The notes below the pieces were generated by a model. The model was not told the DNA's origin and did no database searches. It was given only the letters and a program-made list of their open reading frames with translations. A DNA stretch of 44,501 nt from H111-94 sp034436045 (GTDB lineage: Bacteria > Chloroflexota > Ktedonobacteria > Ktedonobacterales > Ktedonobacteraceae), in contig DAOTVZ010000027.1 in the NCBI GenBank assembly GCA_034436045.1, positions 1-44,501 on the forward strand, given 5' to 3'. The position numbers were made by a program, and so were the translations under genes. Shown here piece by piece: positions 25,429 to 34,480 of the stretch; within the stretch, counting starts at the first letter, position 1; every line of letters begins with the position of its first letter.

Positions 25429-25884
25429 TTATTCCACCAGAATGCTTAAAAAACTGGTGACGATCTTGACCAGCAGCGCGTAGACCACGATGGCGACCAG
25501 TGTGGACACATCGATGCTGTAGCCATTGTAGGGCAACGGGGGCATCAGCCCTTGAAAGGGATAAACCGGCGGGTTGCTGATCTGATAGGCCCATTGCGCG
25601 AAGAGGCTGCCGGAAATCCCGAAGAAGTGCAACAGAAAGCGTGTGAAGAGCAGCAGCAAAAGCAGAGCCAGACCGAAGGCTAGCAGACGATTGATCTTGC
25701 GCACCAGAGCTTGCAGGAACAGGTGTATGCCGTGCAGGAAACGCTGGAAGCCGCTCGGCGGCGGCACAGGCACGTAGGACGAGTCGCGCAAAAACAATGG
25801 TTCCGTCGTCTGAGGCATAAGAGGATAGGTATCACCAGAATAGATAGTTGTCGCCGGTTCGTTGGCAGATGGTTTCTGTCTCAT
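25429..25884 (-). CDS. YggT-family membrane protein
   Basis: The 151-residue protein has a 60-residue polar N-terminus rich in Pro, Thr and Ser, then two long membrane segments: RLLAFGLALLLLLLFTRFLLHFF (about 70-92) and VSTLVAIVVYALLVKIVTSFLSI (about 127-149). Between them lies QISNPPVYPFQGLMPP, resembling the conserved NP...PFR stretch of the YGGT family. These proteins occur next to division and pyrroline reductase genes elsewhere and are linked to osmotic tolerance or division, but their molecular role is unsettled. The ribosome site is weak. Confidence 0.72.
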   Translation of the reverse strand: MRQKPSANEPATTIYSGDTYPLMPQTTEPLFLRDSSYVPVPPPSGFQRFLHGIHLFLQALVRKINRLLAFGLALLLLLLFTRFLLHFFGISGSLFAQWAYQISNPPVYPFQGLMPPLPYNGYSIDVSTLVAIVVYALLVKIVTSFLSILVE

Positions 25885-25933
25885 AACCTGATCCGTTCTC
25901 TCGTGAAAGATAAGCTGGTGTCCGTCAATTTTT

Positions 25934-25962
25934 GGCAGGACGAGCGCAAGGCATCGCCCTGC
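25934..25962 (+). repeat. Dispersed hairpin repeat, copy 1
   Basis: The sequence begins GGCAGGACGAGCGCAAGG and ends CATCGCCCTGC. It is nearly identical to copy 2 at 27243-27270 and is the reverse-complement relative of 27014-27042. The ends are complementary and form a hairpin with one mismatch. It lies between the YggT and kinase genes. Confidence 0.7.
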
Positions 25963-25970
25963 TTGCTACG

Positions 25971-26591
25971 CTACTTATCTAAGAGTGAATCGTTGCTGCT
26001 CTCCTTATTATTATACAAATCGGGTAAAATTTCCAGCGTGACGGCGGGCGGGAACGGGACGATGTAATAGTAGTGCCAGCCTTCGTCTGGAATGGCGAGC
26101 AAAGCCTTCGATAACAGATCATCTTGATAGCTGATGACCTGCGCACCTACAGAGCGCGCACGCCGCTGATCTCGCTCAATACATACCTTTAGCGGCACAT
26201 CGAAGGCGAGCAGACAGGTGGTATAATGATGGCGACGTGCCAGATCGAGCAACTGAATGCGCGCGAGCGGTTTCAGCGCCGTGCTATCTGCGATAGTGAA
26301 AACGCCCTGTTGCATGCGTTTGTCGATAATGAAATGGAAGAGGTCAAAGCTATCGCGGCTGACAAGCTGATTATTCTCATCGTCGCAGATAAGCGCCCGG
26401 CAGAAATCAGAGGACACGATAGTGGTTGGGCGTAGACCCAGATGAGCATAGCGGGCGACAAGATCGGCAGCGAAGGTGCTTTTGCCACAGCCCGCTACAC
26501 CACACAGTACAAGCAGCGTGCGACGCGGCAGACGCAAAGAAAGTGCCTGCTGTCTACGAGGGGACGGGGTAGGCTTGTCCCGGTTGTTCAT
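25971..26591 (-). CDS. P-loop kinase resembling the PNKP kinase domain
   Basis: Residues 31-39 are the P-loop GVAGCGKST. SSDFCRALICDDENNQ (about 61-76) matches the conserved SSDxCRxLxxDDxNxQ of the kinase domain of bacterial polynucleotide kinase-phosphatases and of COG0645/COG4639 kinases. FDLFHFIIDKRMQQGVFTIADSTALKPLARIQLLDLAR follows, with the Asp and Arg expected at the acceptor site. The lid R..R region is IERDQRRARSVG. At 206 residues only the kinase domain is present, with no phosphatase or ligase part. The acceptor may be a nucleic-acid 5' end or a small molecule; this cannot be told from sequence. Confidence 0.82.
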   Translation of the reverse strand: MNNRDKPTPSPRRQQALSLRLPRRTLLVLCGVAGCGKSTFAADLVARYAHLGLRPTTIVSSDFCRALICDDENNQLVSRDSFDLFHFIIDKRMQQGVFTIADSTALKPLARIQLLDLARRHHYTTCLLAFDVPLKVCIERDQRRARSVGAQVISYQDDLLSKALLAIPDEGWHYYYIVPFPPAVTLEILPDLYNNKESSNDSLLDK

Positions 26592-26755
26592 GTCATATTG
26601 ACCCTTCGCGTGAACTATTCTATACTCCTGGTATTGTAGACGGGAGACGCACCCCGCATTTCAACAAAAGGCTCTTGTCGTCGAGGACAATGGGCAAACA
26701 GGCCATTTTGTTGCTATTATATTATTATATAGTAACACAGATAAGGATTGAGCCG

Positions 26756-27010
26756 GTGATTGTTGCTATGCAGAAGATTGATGACCGAGAAAATAGAGAA
26801 CAGATAGAACCAATGGAGTTAGAGGAAGAAATCGAAGAGGGGCAGGAGATTTTCTCTCCCCAGGCGACAACGCGGAATATCTTGCCGGTGGCCTTGCTGC
26901 TCACGTTTGGCGTGCTGCTCTGCATCGCCATCATGACCTTCTATCCGGCGGCAGTGTTGGGGTTGCCACTGATTGCCGTTGTGGCCTTCTTTGTTGTGCA
27001 ACGACGTTAA
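26756..27010 (+). CDS. Small membrane protein with acidic N-terminus
   Basis: I placed the start at the GTG at 26756 because AAGGA lies 8 bases upstream; an ATG four codons later would also work. The product has 84 residues. The first 45 are very acidic (EPMELEEEIEEGQEI) and presumably cytoplasmic. The rest is two adjacent membrane helices, ILPVALLLTFGVLLCIAIM and AAVLGLPLIAVVAFFVV, ending in QRR. I do not recognise a family. It is followed by a hairpin at 27014. Confidence 0.62.
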   Translation: MIVAMQKIDDRENREQIEPMELEEEIEEGQEIFSPQATTRNILPVALLLTFGVLLCIAIMTFYPAAVLGLPLIAVVAFFVVQRR

Positions 27011-27013
27011 GCA

Positions 27014-27042
27014 CCCAGGGCGATGCCTGCGCTCGCCCTGGG
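27014..27042 (+). terminator. Perfect 10-bp hairpin, also copy 3 of the dispersed repeat
   Basis: CCCAGGGCGA (27014-27023) pairs exactly with TCGCCCTGGG (27033-27042) around TGCCTGCGC, four bases after the preceding stop. The inner sequence is an inverted, one-base-shorter version of the repeats at 25934 and 27243. It may serve as a transcript end; no T tract follows. Confidence 0.65.
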
Positions 27043-27058
27043 GAAAGTCTATGCCACG

Positions 27059-27087
27059 TTGCTATCTGCATCCTATTTTGATATAAT
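27059..27087 (+). promoter_or_regulatory. Candidate alaS promoter
   Basis: TTGCTA (27059-27064) and a perfect TATAAT (27082-27087) are 17 bases apart. The predicted leader before alaS would be about 310 bases, unusually long, and contains the hairpins at 27243-27311. Confidence 0.6.
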
Positions 27088-27242
27088 GCACATGCATATA
27101 TACATCTTATGCCTGCATGTAAGTGACTGGAACGCCCGGTAGGTGTTTCCGTGTTTTTATTGTATATTACAAAAATTAAAAGGACCGTGCTAAGAGTCTG
27201 ACCTTCTCATGGTTGATTTGATGGATGCGGGGGCGCGTGTGT

Positions 27243-27311
27243 GGCAGGGCGAGCGCAAGGCATCGCCCCTACCCTACGACAAGTCCTTCACTACGCTATA
27301 TGGGGTAGGGG
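27243..27311 (+). repeat. Dispersed hairpin repeat, copy 2, within the alaS leader
   Basis: GGCAGGGCGA (27243-27252) and TCGCCC (27263-27268) flank the same GCGCAAGGCA centre as copy 1. The right side can pair alternatively: CCCCTACCC (27266-27274) with GGGTAGGGG (27303-27311). The two pairings exclude each other in part, so this leader RNA could adopt two folds. Confidence 0.6.
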
Positions 27312-27402
27312 TATCCCTGGCGGGTACCCTGTTTCCCGCATTCCACTCAGGAAAGCGAGACATTCTTAACAGGGTTCGGGTTTGCTATATGAGGAGGATG
27401 CT

Positions 27403-30051
27403 GTGTCCGTTGAGATGACTTTGACCAGTGCTGAAATTCGCTCACGCTTTCTGGATTTTTTTGCCAGTAAGGGCCATGTGAAGGTCCCCAGTTCATCGCT
27501 CATTCCGCGCAACGACCCGACAGTGCTGTTGACCACCGCCGGCATGCAGCAAATGATCCCTTACTTCCTGGGACGCGAAACTCCTCCTGCCTTACGTCTA
27601 ACCTCAGCCCAGAAGTGTTTTCGTACTACAGATATTGATAAGGTAGGTAATGAGCGCACGCTAACCTTCTTTGAAATGCTGGGTAATTTCTCGGTCGGCG
27701 ACTACTTCAAACGCGAGGCCATCGGCTTTGCCTGGGAGTTCTTGACGCAGGTGATGGGCTTGCCCGCCGACCGCCTGTATCCTACCGTCCATCCTGACGA
27801 TGACGAAGCGCCGGTCTACTGGCACGAGGTCGCCGGTTTCCCCGACGAAGCCATTACGCGCCTGGAAGATAACTGGTGGGGACCGCCAGGAGCTTCCGGC
27901 CCCTGTGGCCCGGACTCCGAAATCTACTATGATCGCGGCATCGAGCATGGTTGTGGGCGGGCGGATTGCCGCCCTGGCTGCGACTGCGAGCGTTTTCTGG
28001 AAATCTGGAACCTGGTCTTTATGCAATACTACCAGGACCTGGATGGCACACGCACGCCGCTTCCGCGCAAGAATATCGATACCGGCATGGGCCTGGAACG
28101 TCTAGCCATGGTGATACAGGGCAAGCAATCGGTTTTCGATACCGATATGTTTCGTGCCGTGATTGATCACTTCGCCCGGCTCGCTGGTACCAGCTATGGT
28201 GATGACCCACGCACCGATATCTCACTGCGCGTCATCGCCGACCATGCGCGCGCGCTGGTCTTCTTAGCAGCCGACGGTGTGCTGCCCAGCAACGAGGGGC
28301 GCGGCTACATCTTCCGTCGCATCCTGCGCCGCGCTGTGCGTCACGGCAAACTGCTCGGACTGGACAAACCCTTCCTCGCGGTGGCAGCGGATGTCGTCAT
28401 CGCGCTGATGGGCGATCACTACACCGAACTGCGTCAGCAGCAGGCGCGCATCGTTGATGTACTGAGCATGGAGGAGCGCAAATTTAGTCAGACGCTCAAT
28501 ACTGGTCTCATGCTGCTCAATGACCTGCTCTCCGACCTGCGCGCGCGTCATCAGCGCGTGATCCCTGGCGAAGAGGTCTTTAAACTCTATGATACGCACG
28601 GTTTCCCGGTCGAGTTGACGGAGGAGATCGCTGCTGAGCAGGGCTTTACGCTCGATATTGCTGGTTTTGAGCAGGCTATGCAGCGCCAGCAGGAGCGCAG
28701 CCGTGCGGGTGCGGCCAGCGCCTTCACGCAGTCACGCGATGATCGCGCCCTGACCGCCATTCTTCAGCGTGTCGGCCCTACGCGCTTCACCGGCTACGAA
28801 GGCACGAGCGGCACCGGCAAGGTGGTGGGACTGGTGGTCAATGGCGAGGAGATGGAGAGCGTCAGTGCGCCTCAGTCGGCGCTGGTCATTCTGGATAGCA
28901 CTCCGTTCTACGCGGAAAGCGGTGGGCAGATTGGCGATCAAGGTGATATTATTGGTTCTGTAGGCGTTTTTAAAGTACAGGATACACGTCGTCCCCTGAA
29001 GGGCCTGATCGTACATTATGGCGAACTGGTCGAGGGCCATTTGCGTGTGGGCGAAGAAGTGCAGTGCGACGTGGTAGCGCAGCGGCGCGAAGATACCATG
29101 CGCAACCATAGCGCCACACACCTGCTGCATAAGGCTCTGCGCGACATGTTAGGGACGCAGGTGGAGCAGCGTGGCTCTCTAGTCGAGCCGGAGCGCTTGC
29201 GCTTCGACTTTACCTGTCCGCGTCCATTGACCCACGAGGAACTGGTGCAACTGGATGCGCAGATCAATCGCTGGATTCGCGCGGATTTTCCTGTGCAGAC
29301 CAGGATTATGCCATTGAAGGATGCGCTGGCCACGGGAGCGATGGCGCTATTCGGCGAGAAGTATGATGACCTGGTGCGCGTAGTATCAATGGGTAGTAGT
29401 ACTGAACTGTGTGGTGGCACACATTGTAGAACAACGGGGCAGATCGGCATCTATGTCACGGTGCAGGAGTCGAGCATTGCCGCCGGTATTCGCCGTATTG
29501 AGGCGTTGACTGGGCGTGGTGCCGAGACCTACCTGCGCCAGCGCAGAGAGATTGTCGATACGCTGGCTGCTAAATTGCAGGTACCGAGCGATGGACTGGT
29601 AGCGCGTGTGGAACAGCTAACACAGGAATTGGCGCAGGCGCGGCGTCAGATTGCACAATTCCAACGTGAGGCGGCTTTACGTGAAGCTGAAGAGGTCGCG
29701 GCGCGGGCACAGCATATCGCCGGTGTGCCGGTGGTTGCTACCACTGTTGAGGCCCCTGACGAGAAGGTTTTACGCGAAATGGGCGATATGGTGCGTAGCA
29801 AGCTGGGGCAGCCTGGTGTCGTAGTGCTAGCCGCCTCTTTTGATGAGCGCGTCGGTGTGCAGGTCAGTATCGATGCCGCGCTAACCAAACGCGGTCTGCA
29901 TGCAGGCAAACTGGCCGCGCTGGTTGGTGAGCGCCTGGGCGGCAAAGGCGGTGGGCGGCCGGAGTCGGCGCAGGGCGGTGGCAAGAACCGCGCCGAACTG
30001 GGGGCCGCGCTTGATCTCGTGCCGCGCTTTGTCCGTGAAAATCTAAAATGA
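27403..30051 (+). CDS. alaS: Alanyl-tRNA synthetase
   Basis: AlaRS charges tRNA-Ala and edits Ser and Gly mischarging. The catalytic domain (1 to about 360) includes RSRFLDFFASKGH, LTSAQKCFRTTDIDKVG, TFFEMLGNFSVGDYF and NIDTGMGLERL. The editing domain carries HSATHLLHKAL (near 568) and CGGTHCRTTGQIG (near 669), both zinc-ligand motifs. The C-Ala domain ends the protein with RLGGKGGGRPESAQGGG, a classic AlaRS signature. I chose the GTG at 27403 because AGGAGG lies 5 bases upstream; the 882-residue length is typical. Its stop overlaps the first ATG of the FtsA-like gene. Confidence 0.97.
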   Translation: MSVEMTLTSAEIRSRFLDFFASKGHVKVPSSSLIPRNDPTVLLTTAGMQQMIPYFLGRETPPALRLTSAQKCFRTTDIDKVGNERTLTFFEMLGNFSVGDYFKREAIGFAWEFLTQVMGLPADRLYPTVHPDDDEAPVYWHEVAGFPDEAITRLEDNWWGPPGASGPCGPDSEIYYDRGIEHGCGRADCRPGCDCERFLEIWNLVFMQYYQDLDGTRTPLPRKNIDTGMGLERLAMVIQGKQSVFDTDMFRAVIDHFARLAGTSYGDDPRTDISLRVIADHARALVFLAADGVLPSNEGRGYIFRRILRRAVRHGKLLGLDKPFLAVAADVVIALMGDHYTELRQQQARIVDVLSMEERKFSQTLNTGLMLLNDLLSDLRARHQRVIPGEEVFKLYDTHGFPVELTEEIAAEQGFTLDIAGFEQAMQRQQERSRAGAASAFTQSRDDRALTAILQRVGPTRFTGYEGTSGTGKVVGLVVNGEEMESVSAPQSALVILDSTPFYAESGGQIGDQGDIIGSVGVFKVQDTRRPLKGLIVHYGELVEGHLRVGEEVQCDVVAQRREDTMRNHSATHLLHKALRDMLGTQVEQRGSLVEPERLRFDFTCPRPLTHEELVQLDAQINRWIRADFPVQTRIMPLKDALATGAMALFGEKYDDLVRVVSMGSSTELCGGTHCRTTGQIGIYVTVQESSIAAGIRRIEALTGRGAETYLRQRREIVDTLAAKLQVPSDGLVARVEQLTQELAQARRQIAQFQREAALREAEEVAARAQHIAGVPVVATTVEAPDEKVLREMGDMVRSKLGQPGVVVLAASFDERVGVQVSIDAALTKRGLHAGKLAALVGERLGGKGGGRPESAQGGGKNRAELGAALDLVPRFVRENLK

Positions 30052-31430
30052 TGATTGATGGCATAAGGCGGTTGGAAAAAACAATGAGTAGTCTCTTTCA
30101 AGGTCTGCGTGACTTCCTGACGAGAAGACGGAGAGAGAATGACGAGTATTACGGTCAGGATGGTGAATACGACGATGGCTTCATCGACGAGGGGAGAAGC
30201 GATAGCCAGCGTCAGCTTTACACTGCCCTGGACATCGGCACTGCCTACGCCAAAGCCCTCATTGTCGAGGTGCAAGGAGATCATGCTGAGGTATTAGGTG
30301 TCGGACGTCATGCGCAAAGCTATAGCCACATGTCCGATGGGTTCGTCACCGATATTCATGGCGTAATTAACAATTGCAACGAGGCTCTGCTCGAAGCCGA
30401 GCAGTCGGCAGGGGGCATTATTGCACCTTCGGCCATTATTGGTATCGCGGGTGAACTGGTCAAGGGTTCTTCCACCATCGTCAGCCGTCAGCGTCCTGAT
30501 CCGTCTAAACCTATTTCGGCAGCAGAGTTGGAAGCGTTGATTACGAGCGCACAACAGAAGTTGTTGAAGAGCGCGCGTGAGCGTATTGCGACCGAAACCG
30601 GCTATCCCAATATCGATGTACGTCTCACCAATGCCTCGGTGATCTCGGTGCGCATCGACGGTCAGCTTGTCTCAAACCCCATCGGTTTTCGCGGGCGTTA
30701 TATCTCCTTAACGCTGTTTAGCGCGTTTGCGCCGCTAACCCAACTGGGCGCGCTGGAGACGGTGGCGCAGGGGCTTGATCTCACGCTGGTTTCGATTGTC
30801 GTCGAACCATATGCCCTGGCGCGTTGCCTGAGCAGTAATGCCAGCGCGGATAGTGGGGCGATCTTTATTGATGTCGGAGGTGGCACGACCGACATTGCGC
30901 TAGTGCGCCAGGGTGGCATCGAAGAGACGCGCATGTTCGCTTTGGGCGGGCGTGCCTTTACACGACGTATAGCCACAAGTAAGGGGTTGTCCCTAAAAGA
31001 AGCTGAACGACTCAAAGTGAGCTATAATGAGGGTGAGCTACGGGATAGCGAGAGCGACGAGATACGCAGTATTCTGGCCCCTGAATGCCAGACCTGGATG
31101 GATAGTGTAGAATTGCTGATCGAGGAGCTTTCCAAAGGAGAGCTGCTCCCCCCGGTCATCTACACCGTCGGCGGAGGCTCGCGCCTGATCGATTTGCAGG
31201 AGACGCTAGAGAATTTTCCCTGGACGGAGCGTCTACCCTTTTCGCGCAAACCAATGATTCGTACTGTGTTGCCCGGCATGGTTTCGTCAATAATCGACTC
31301 AGAGGGTCTGTTAGTCGATGCTCAGGACATCACTCCAATGGCACTGGCTTACCAGGCGGTAGAGTTACAGAACGACAACACCGTGCTGGAACGCGCACTG
31401 GATCGTGTAATCAATGCCATGCACATTTGA
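30048..31430 (+). CDS. FtsA/PilM-like actin-fold ATPase
   Basis: The actin-fold motifs are clear: phosphate-1 TALDIGTAYAKALIVEV (about residues 64-80), phosphate-2 FIDVGGGTTDIALV (near 275-288) and the adenosine motif VIYTVGGGSRLIDL (near 375). SRQRPDPSKPISAAELEALI and the following segment correspond to the SHS2/1C insertion of FtsA-type proteins. The 60-residue acidic and basic N-terminal extension and the lack of an obvious membrane-binding C-terminal helix differ from FtsA. The start at 30048 overlaps the alaS stop (ATGA); an ATG at 30084 is the alternative. The next gene encodes a large membrane protein that could be its partner. Confidence 0.8.
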   Translation: MMIDGIRRLEKTMSSLFQGLRDFLTRRRRENDEYYGQDGEYDDGFIDEGRSDSQRQLYTALDIGTAYAKALIVEVQGDHAEVLGVGRHAQSYSHMSDGFVTDIHGVINNCNEALLEAEQSAGGIIAPSAIIGIAGELVKGSSTIVSRQRPDPSKPISAAELEALITSAQQKLLKSARERIATETGYPNIDVRLTNASVISVRIDGQLVSNPIGFRGRYISLTLFSAFAPLTQLGALETVAQGLDLTLVSIVVEPYALARCLSSNASADSGAIFIDVGGGTTDIALVRQGGIEETRMFALGGRAFTRRIATSKGLSLKEAERLKVSYNEGELRDSESDEIRSILAPECQTWMDSVELLIEELSKGELLPPVIYTVGGGSRLIDLQETLENFPWTERLPFSRKPMIRTVLPGMVSSIIDSEGLLVDAQDITPMALAYQAVELQNDNTVLERALDRVINAMHI

Positions 31431-31496
31431 GCGTCGCGGGAATCGTGAGTTAAAGTTCATCATCATGGAAAAGTGTTACAGGGGGTATAACGGGCA

Positions 31497-34319
31497 ATGA
31501 AAGACGGTCGAGATATTTATGTCGGCCCGGAGGATACACTCACTGACGTGCGCAAGTATCTGGAACAGGTGCCGACGCTCGTGCGCAGTGTCACGCTCAT
31601 CTTTGATCGCCACACACTGTTGCGTAACCCCACCGATTGGCGCAACCTGCACGCCTTCGCCCGTAACCAGGGCAAGGATGTTTTGATCATCAGCCCGGAC
31701 CCACAAACGCGCGCGATGGCCAAGGCGGCCAAGTTCCGCGTGGTCGATTCGTTCGAGGCATCCGCGACCAGCCGCCCCGGCACCCCCCCTACCCATCCGG
31801 CACGGCGCGGCACGCTCAATCGCGGCAAACCCGCTCCACCTGTTCAGCGCACCTTCCATCGCCATAGCGCTGGTGAGCGGCAAGAACCACCCGCCAGTCG
31901 GCGCGCTGGTGAAAGCGCCGCGCAGCCTGCACGTCCAACTCCTATGTCTGAGAAACGTCCATCACAGCCTCTCTTCACCAACCACAACTCATATACCGAT
32001 GAGATCATCACCGACCAACTGGGGGGAACCGGTTCTGCCTCTCCCCATACTCCACAGCATGAGTCCAACATTCCCTATCAACAGCCCTATGAATACCGCC
32101 TTGAGGATGAACCCTATATCCGCCCGCTCTCACGTGAGGAACTGGAAGAAGAGCCGGATATGCTGGTGGAGGATTTTCACCTGACCGAAGGTTTGCGCCA
32201 GGCCGCCCGTGAAGCTTCCAGGCCCCCTTCGTCGCCTCTGCCGGATATCAGCGTGGCCCCCCTCCCCCGCTCGGATGAACCCATCGACCTCACTCTGACG
32301 CCCGACAGCGACGATCCCTTCGCGTTCCTGGATGATGCCCCGTCGCCCTCCAGAGCCGAGCAGCGTGCTGAGGTCTTCGTGGATAACACGGATACCGGTG
32401 AAATTCCGATCTCTGATGTCTCAGAGTGGCCCACCGAAATCCTGGATGCGGAAGAGGTGCGTGAGCAGGCGGATGAACTGAGCGGTAGCACCCCGGATGA
32501 AGTCATTGAGGTTGATCCACCGGCCCGTTCCTGGCAAGCTGCGTTCCTGAACAATAACGATGATGAAGTAGTGCCACGAGTGCATGGCGTGGTGCCGCGC
32601 AGCAGCCGAAGCGGCTATATCAGGCCGCACCCATCGAGCGAACTGCCTGAGCGAGAGTCACCCCCTGCTCAGCCCGCTTATCCTGCTTCTTCTGCTCGCC
32701 CATCACAGCCCATGCAGCAAGGGGACGCACCCCGCGTCTCAAAGTCATTACAGCCTTCGGGTGGAGAACGCGCGTCGGCAACGGCATCTCAGGCCAGCGG
32801 TGGGCGGGCCGGTACTGGCAGTTTGGGAACGAAGGGTGGACAGACGCCTCAACCAATGGAACTGTCATCGGCGGCTCAGAAAGCGCCATCTTCACCACGC
32901 TCAACATCCTCGTCCTCTACTATGAGGGGCAAAACGACGAAGGTCAAACCGGGCCAGCAGCCGAAGGCGGGTCAGCGCGTCGGCACCAGAGTGGGTGGGC
33001 CTGCTACGCGCGCGCGTGGTCGCGTTGCGCACAAAACTCCGCAAGCCAGTAGATCGACCATCCTCCTGGTGGCTATTCTCATCCTTATTCTCTTGCTGGT
33101 GGCTCTGCTGGGCTACTTCGTGCCATCCGCCAGCGTTACCGTTACAGTGACCGCGCGCGACTTCTCGGCCTCAAATCTCAAGTTGCTGGCCACAACCGCT
33201 AAAACCACTGTGCAAGGCGGCAGCAGGACAGGTACCGTCGCCGCTATCCAGTTGGCGCAGACCTTCCCCACCTCCGGTCAGGCGCTAATGGGCACCGGCA
33301 CCGCGACCGGCACGGTGCCTATCGGCACTGCTAAGGCCACAGGCAATCTGACGTTTACGAACAATGGGAATAAGTATTTGACTATTCCCACCGGCACCGT
33401 CGTGCAGACCGCCAGTGGTATCCAGTTCGTAACCACAGCGCAGGCAACGGCCAATACAACGAATAGCCCTGTCGGCAACACCGTTTCCATACCGATAGAG
33501 GCTCAACAGTCTGGTGAGGTTGGCAATGTGCCTCCCCAAAGTATCACGGTCATACCGACCAGTAGCCTGAACACAATTGCCCAGTTTAATAATGTAGATG
33601 TCAACACGATCAAGATTAGTGTGACGAACCCGGATGCGACCTCCGGCGGCGGCGCGGGAACAGCTACCGTCGTGACGCAAAACGATCTTACCAGAGTAGA
33701 AAATACTCTACGCGCACAACTACAGGGGGCTGTTGATTCGTGGATAAAGCAGCAGGTACATGACGGCGATATAGCTGGCACACCTACCGTGACCACGCGC
33801 GTCGTTGATGCCCCGCCGGTCAATCAGATGGAGCAAAGTGGTACCTTTAAAATGGGGCTGTTCCTGGATGTTAAACTGCTGGTCGTCCGTAGTCTTGCGC
33901 TACAGCAGGCGGCCCAGGCATTGCTCGACAGCAAACTTCAGGCCACGCCAGCCTACAGGGGTCAATACGAAGTCGTGGTCACTGCACAGTACCCGATCCA
34001 ATTGAGTCAGGTGAAAAAGACGAGCGATACGCCCACCGCTCTCACGCTGACCTTCAATGCGACCGGAAAAATTATCCCCCGGCTCTCTGTCAATCAGATA
34101 CGCAGTTTGATCTCAACGCGCTCGAAAAGCGATGCGGTGAGTATCCTGCAAGGTCTGCCGGGTGTGCAGAAGGTTTCGATCCAGCTCTCGCCGGCCTTCA
34201 TGCCCTGGCTGCCCTGGGGTCAGCGTATTCAGGTCACTTTCGTGCCCGGCACGCCACCAGCGATGCAGCCGACCACAACGCCGACTCCGCAGGCGACAGG
34301 GACGCCGAAAACGAAATGA
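31497..34319 (+). CDS. Large single-pass membrane protein with baseplate-J-like extracellular domain
   Basis: Residues 1-85 form a small alpha/beta domain (DTLTDVRKYLEQVPTLVRSVTLIF, then NQGKDVLIISPDPQTRAMAKAAKFRVV) like the N-terminus of bacterial baseplate-J-domain proteins. Residues about 90-515 are disordered, rich in Pro, Ser, Glu and Arg. One membrane helix spans about 521-543 (ILLVAILILILLLVALLGYF). The rest is a beta-rich extracellular region with ATGNLTFTNNGNKYLTIPTG and SGEVGNVPPQSITV, resembling baseplate J modules, then a Thr/Pro-rich tail. The function is unknown; a cell-envelope role is inferred from the neighbouring FtsA-like, mltG and uppP genes. Confidence 0.75.
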   Translation: MKDGRDIYVGPEDTLTDVRKYLEQVPTLVRSVTLIFDRHTLLRNPTDWRNLHAFARNQGKDVLIISPDPQTRAMAKAAKFRVVDSFEASATSRPGTPPTHPARRGTLNRGKPAPPVQRTFHRHSAGERQEPPASRRAGESAAQPARPTPMSEKRPSQPLFTNHNSYTDEIITDQLGGTGSASPHTPQHESNIPYQQPYEYRLEDEPYIRPLSREELEEEPDMLVEDFHLTEGLRQAAREASRPPSSPLPDISVAPLPRSDEPIDLTLTPDSDDPFAFLDDAPSPSRAEQRAEVFVDNTDTGEIPISDVSEWPTEILDAEEVREQADELSGSTPDEVIEVDPPARSWQAAFLNNNDDEVVPRVHGVVPRSSRSGYIRPHPSSELPERESPPAQPAYPASSARPSQPMQQGDAPRVSKSLQPSGGERASATASQASGGRAGTGSLGTKGGQTPQPMELSSAAQKAPSSPRSTSSSSTMRGKTTKVKPGQQPKAGQRVGTRVGGPATRARGRVAHKTPQASRSTILLVAILILILLLVALLGYFVPSASVTVTVTARDFSASNLKLLATTAKTTVQGGSRTGTVAAIQLAQTFPTSGQALMGTGTATGTVPIGTAKATGNLTFTNNGNKYLTIPTGTVVQTASGIQFVTTAQATANTTNSPVGNTVSIPIEAQQSGEVGNVPPQSITVIPTSSLNTIAQFNNVDVNTIKISVTNPDATSGGGAGTATVVTQNDLTRVENTLRAQLQGAVDSWIKQQVHDGDIAGTPTVTTRVVDAPPVNQMEQSGTFKMGLFLDVKLLVVRSLALQQAAQALLDSKLQATPAYRGQYEVVVTAQYPIQLSQVKKTSDTPTALTLTFNATGKIIPRLSVNQIRSLISTRSKSDAVSILQGLPGVQKVSIQLSPAFMPWLPWGQRIQVTFVPGTPPAMQPTTTPTPQATGTPKTK

Positions 34320-34480
34320 GATGTTATCCTGCTGGGTGCCGATGGGCCGATAAGGGAGATAATCCGTGTTTGTGCCAGGTTTCCTATCTCTACTTTGCTG
34401 ATGGAACCGGCATAGTTGTGCTTCGTTAGATAGATTGATGCTAGTGAATAGAGTATCCAGGCAAGGATGAGAGATGAGCA

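Noticed and set aside
27120..27150. Possible T-box (TGGAACGCC) upstream of alaS
   Set aside because: It differs from the TGGNACCGCG consensus and has no neighbouring specifier stem or terminator pair.
27209..27418. 69-codon forward open frame in the alaS leader
   Set aside because: It runs through the dispersed repeat and into alaS in another frame, with no start signal.
31476..31883. Reverse-strand 135-codon open frame
   Set aside because: It is antisense to the conserved N-terminal domain of the 940-residue protein.
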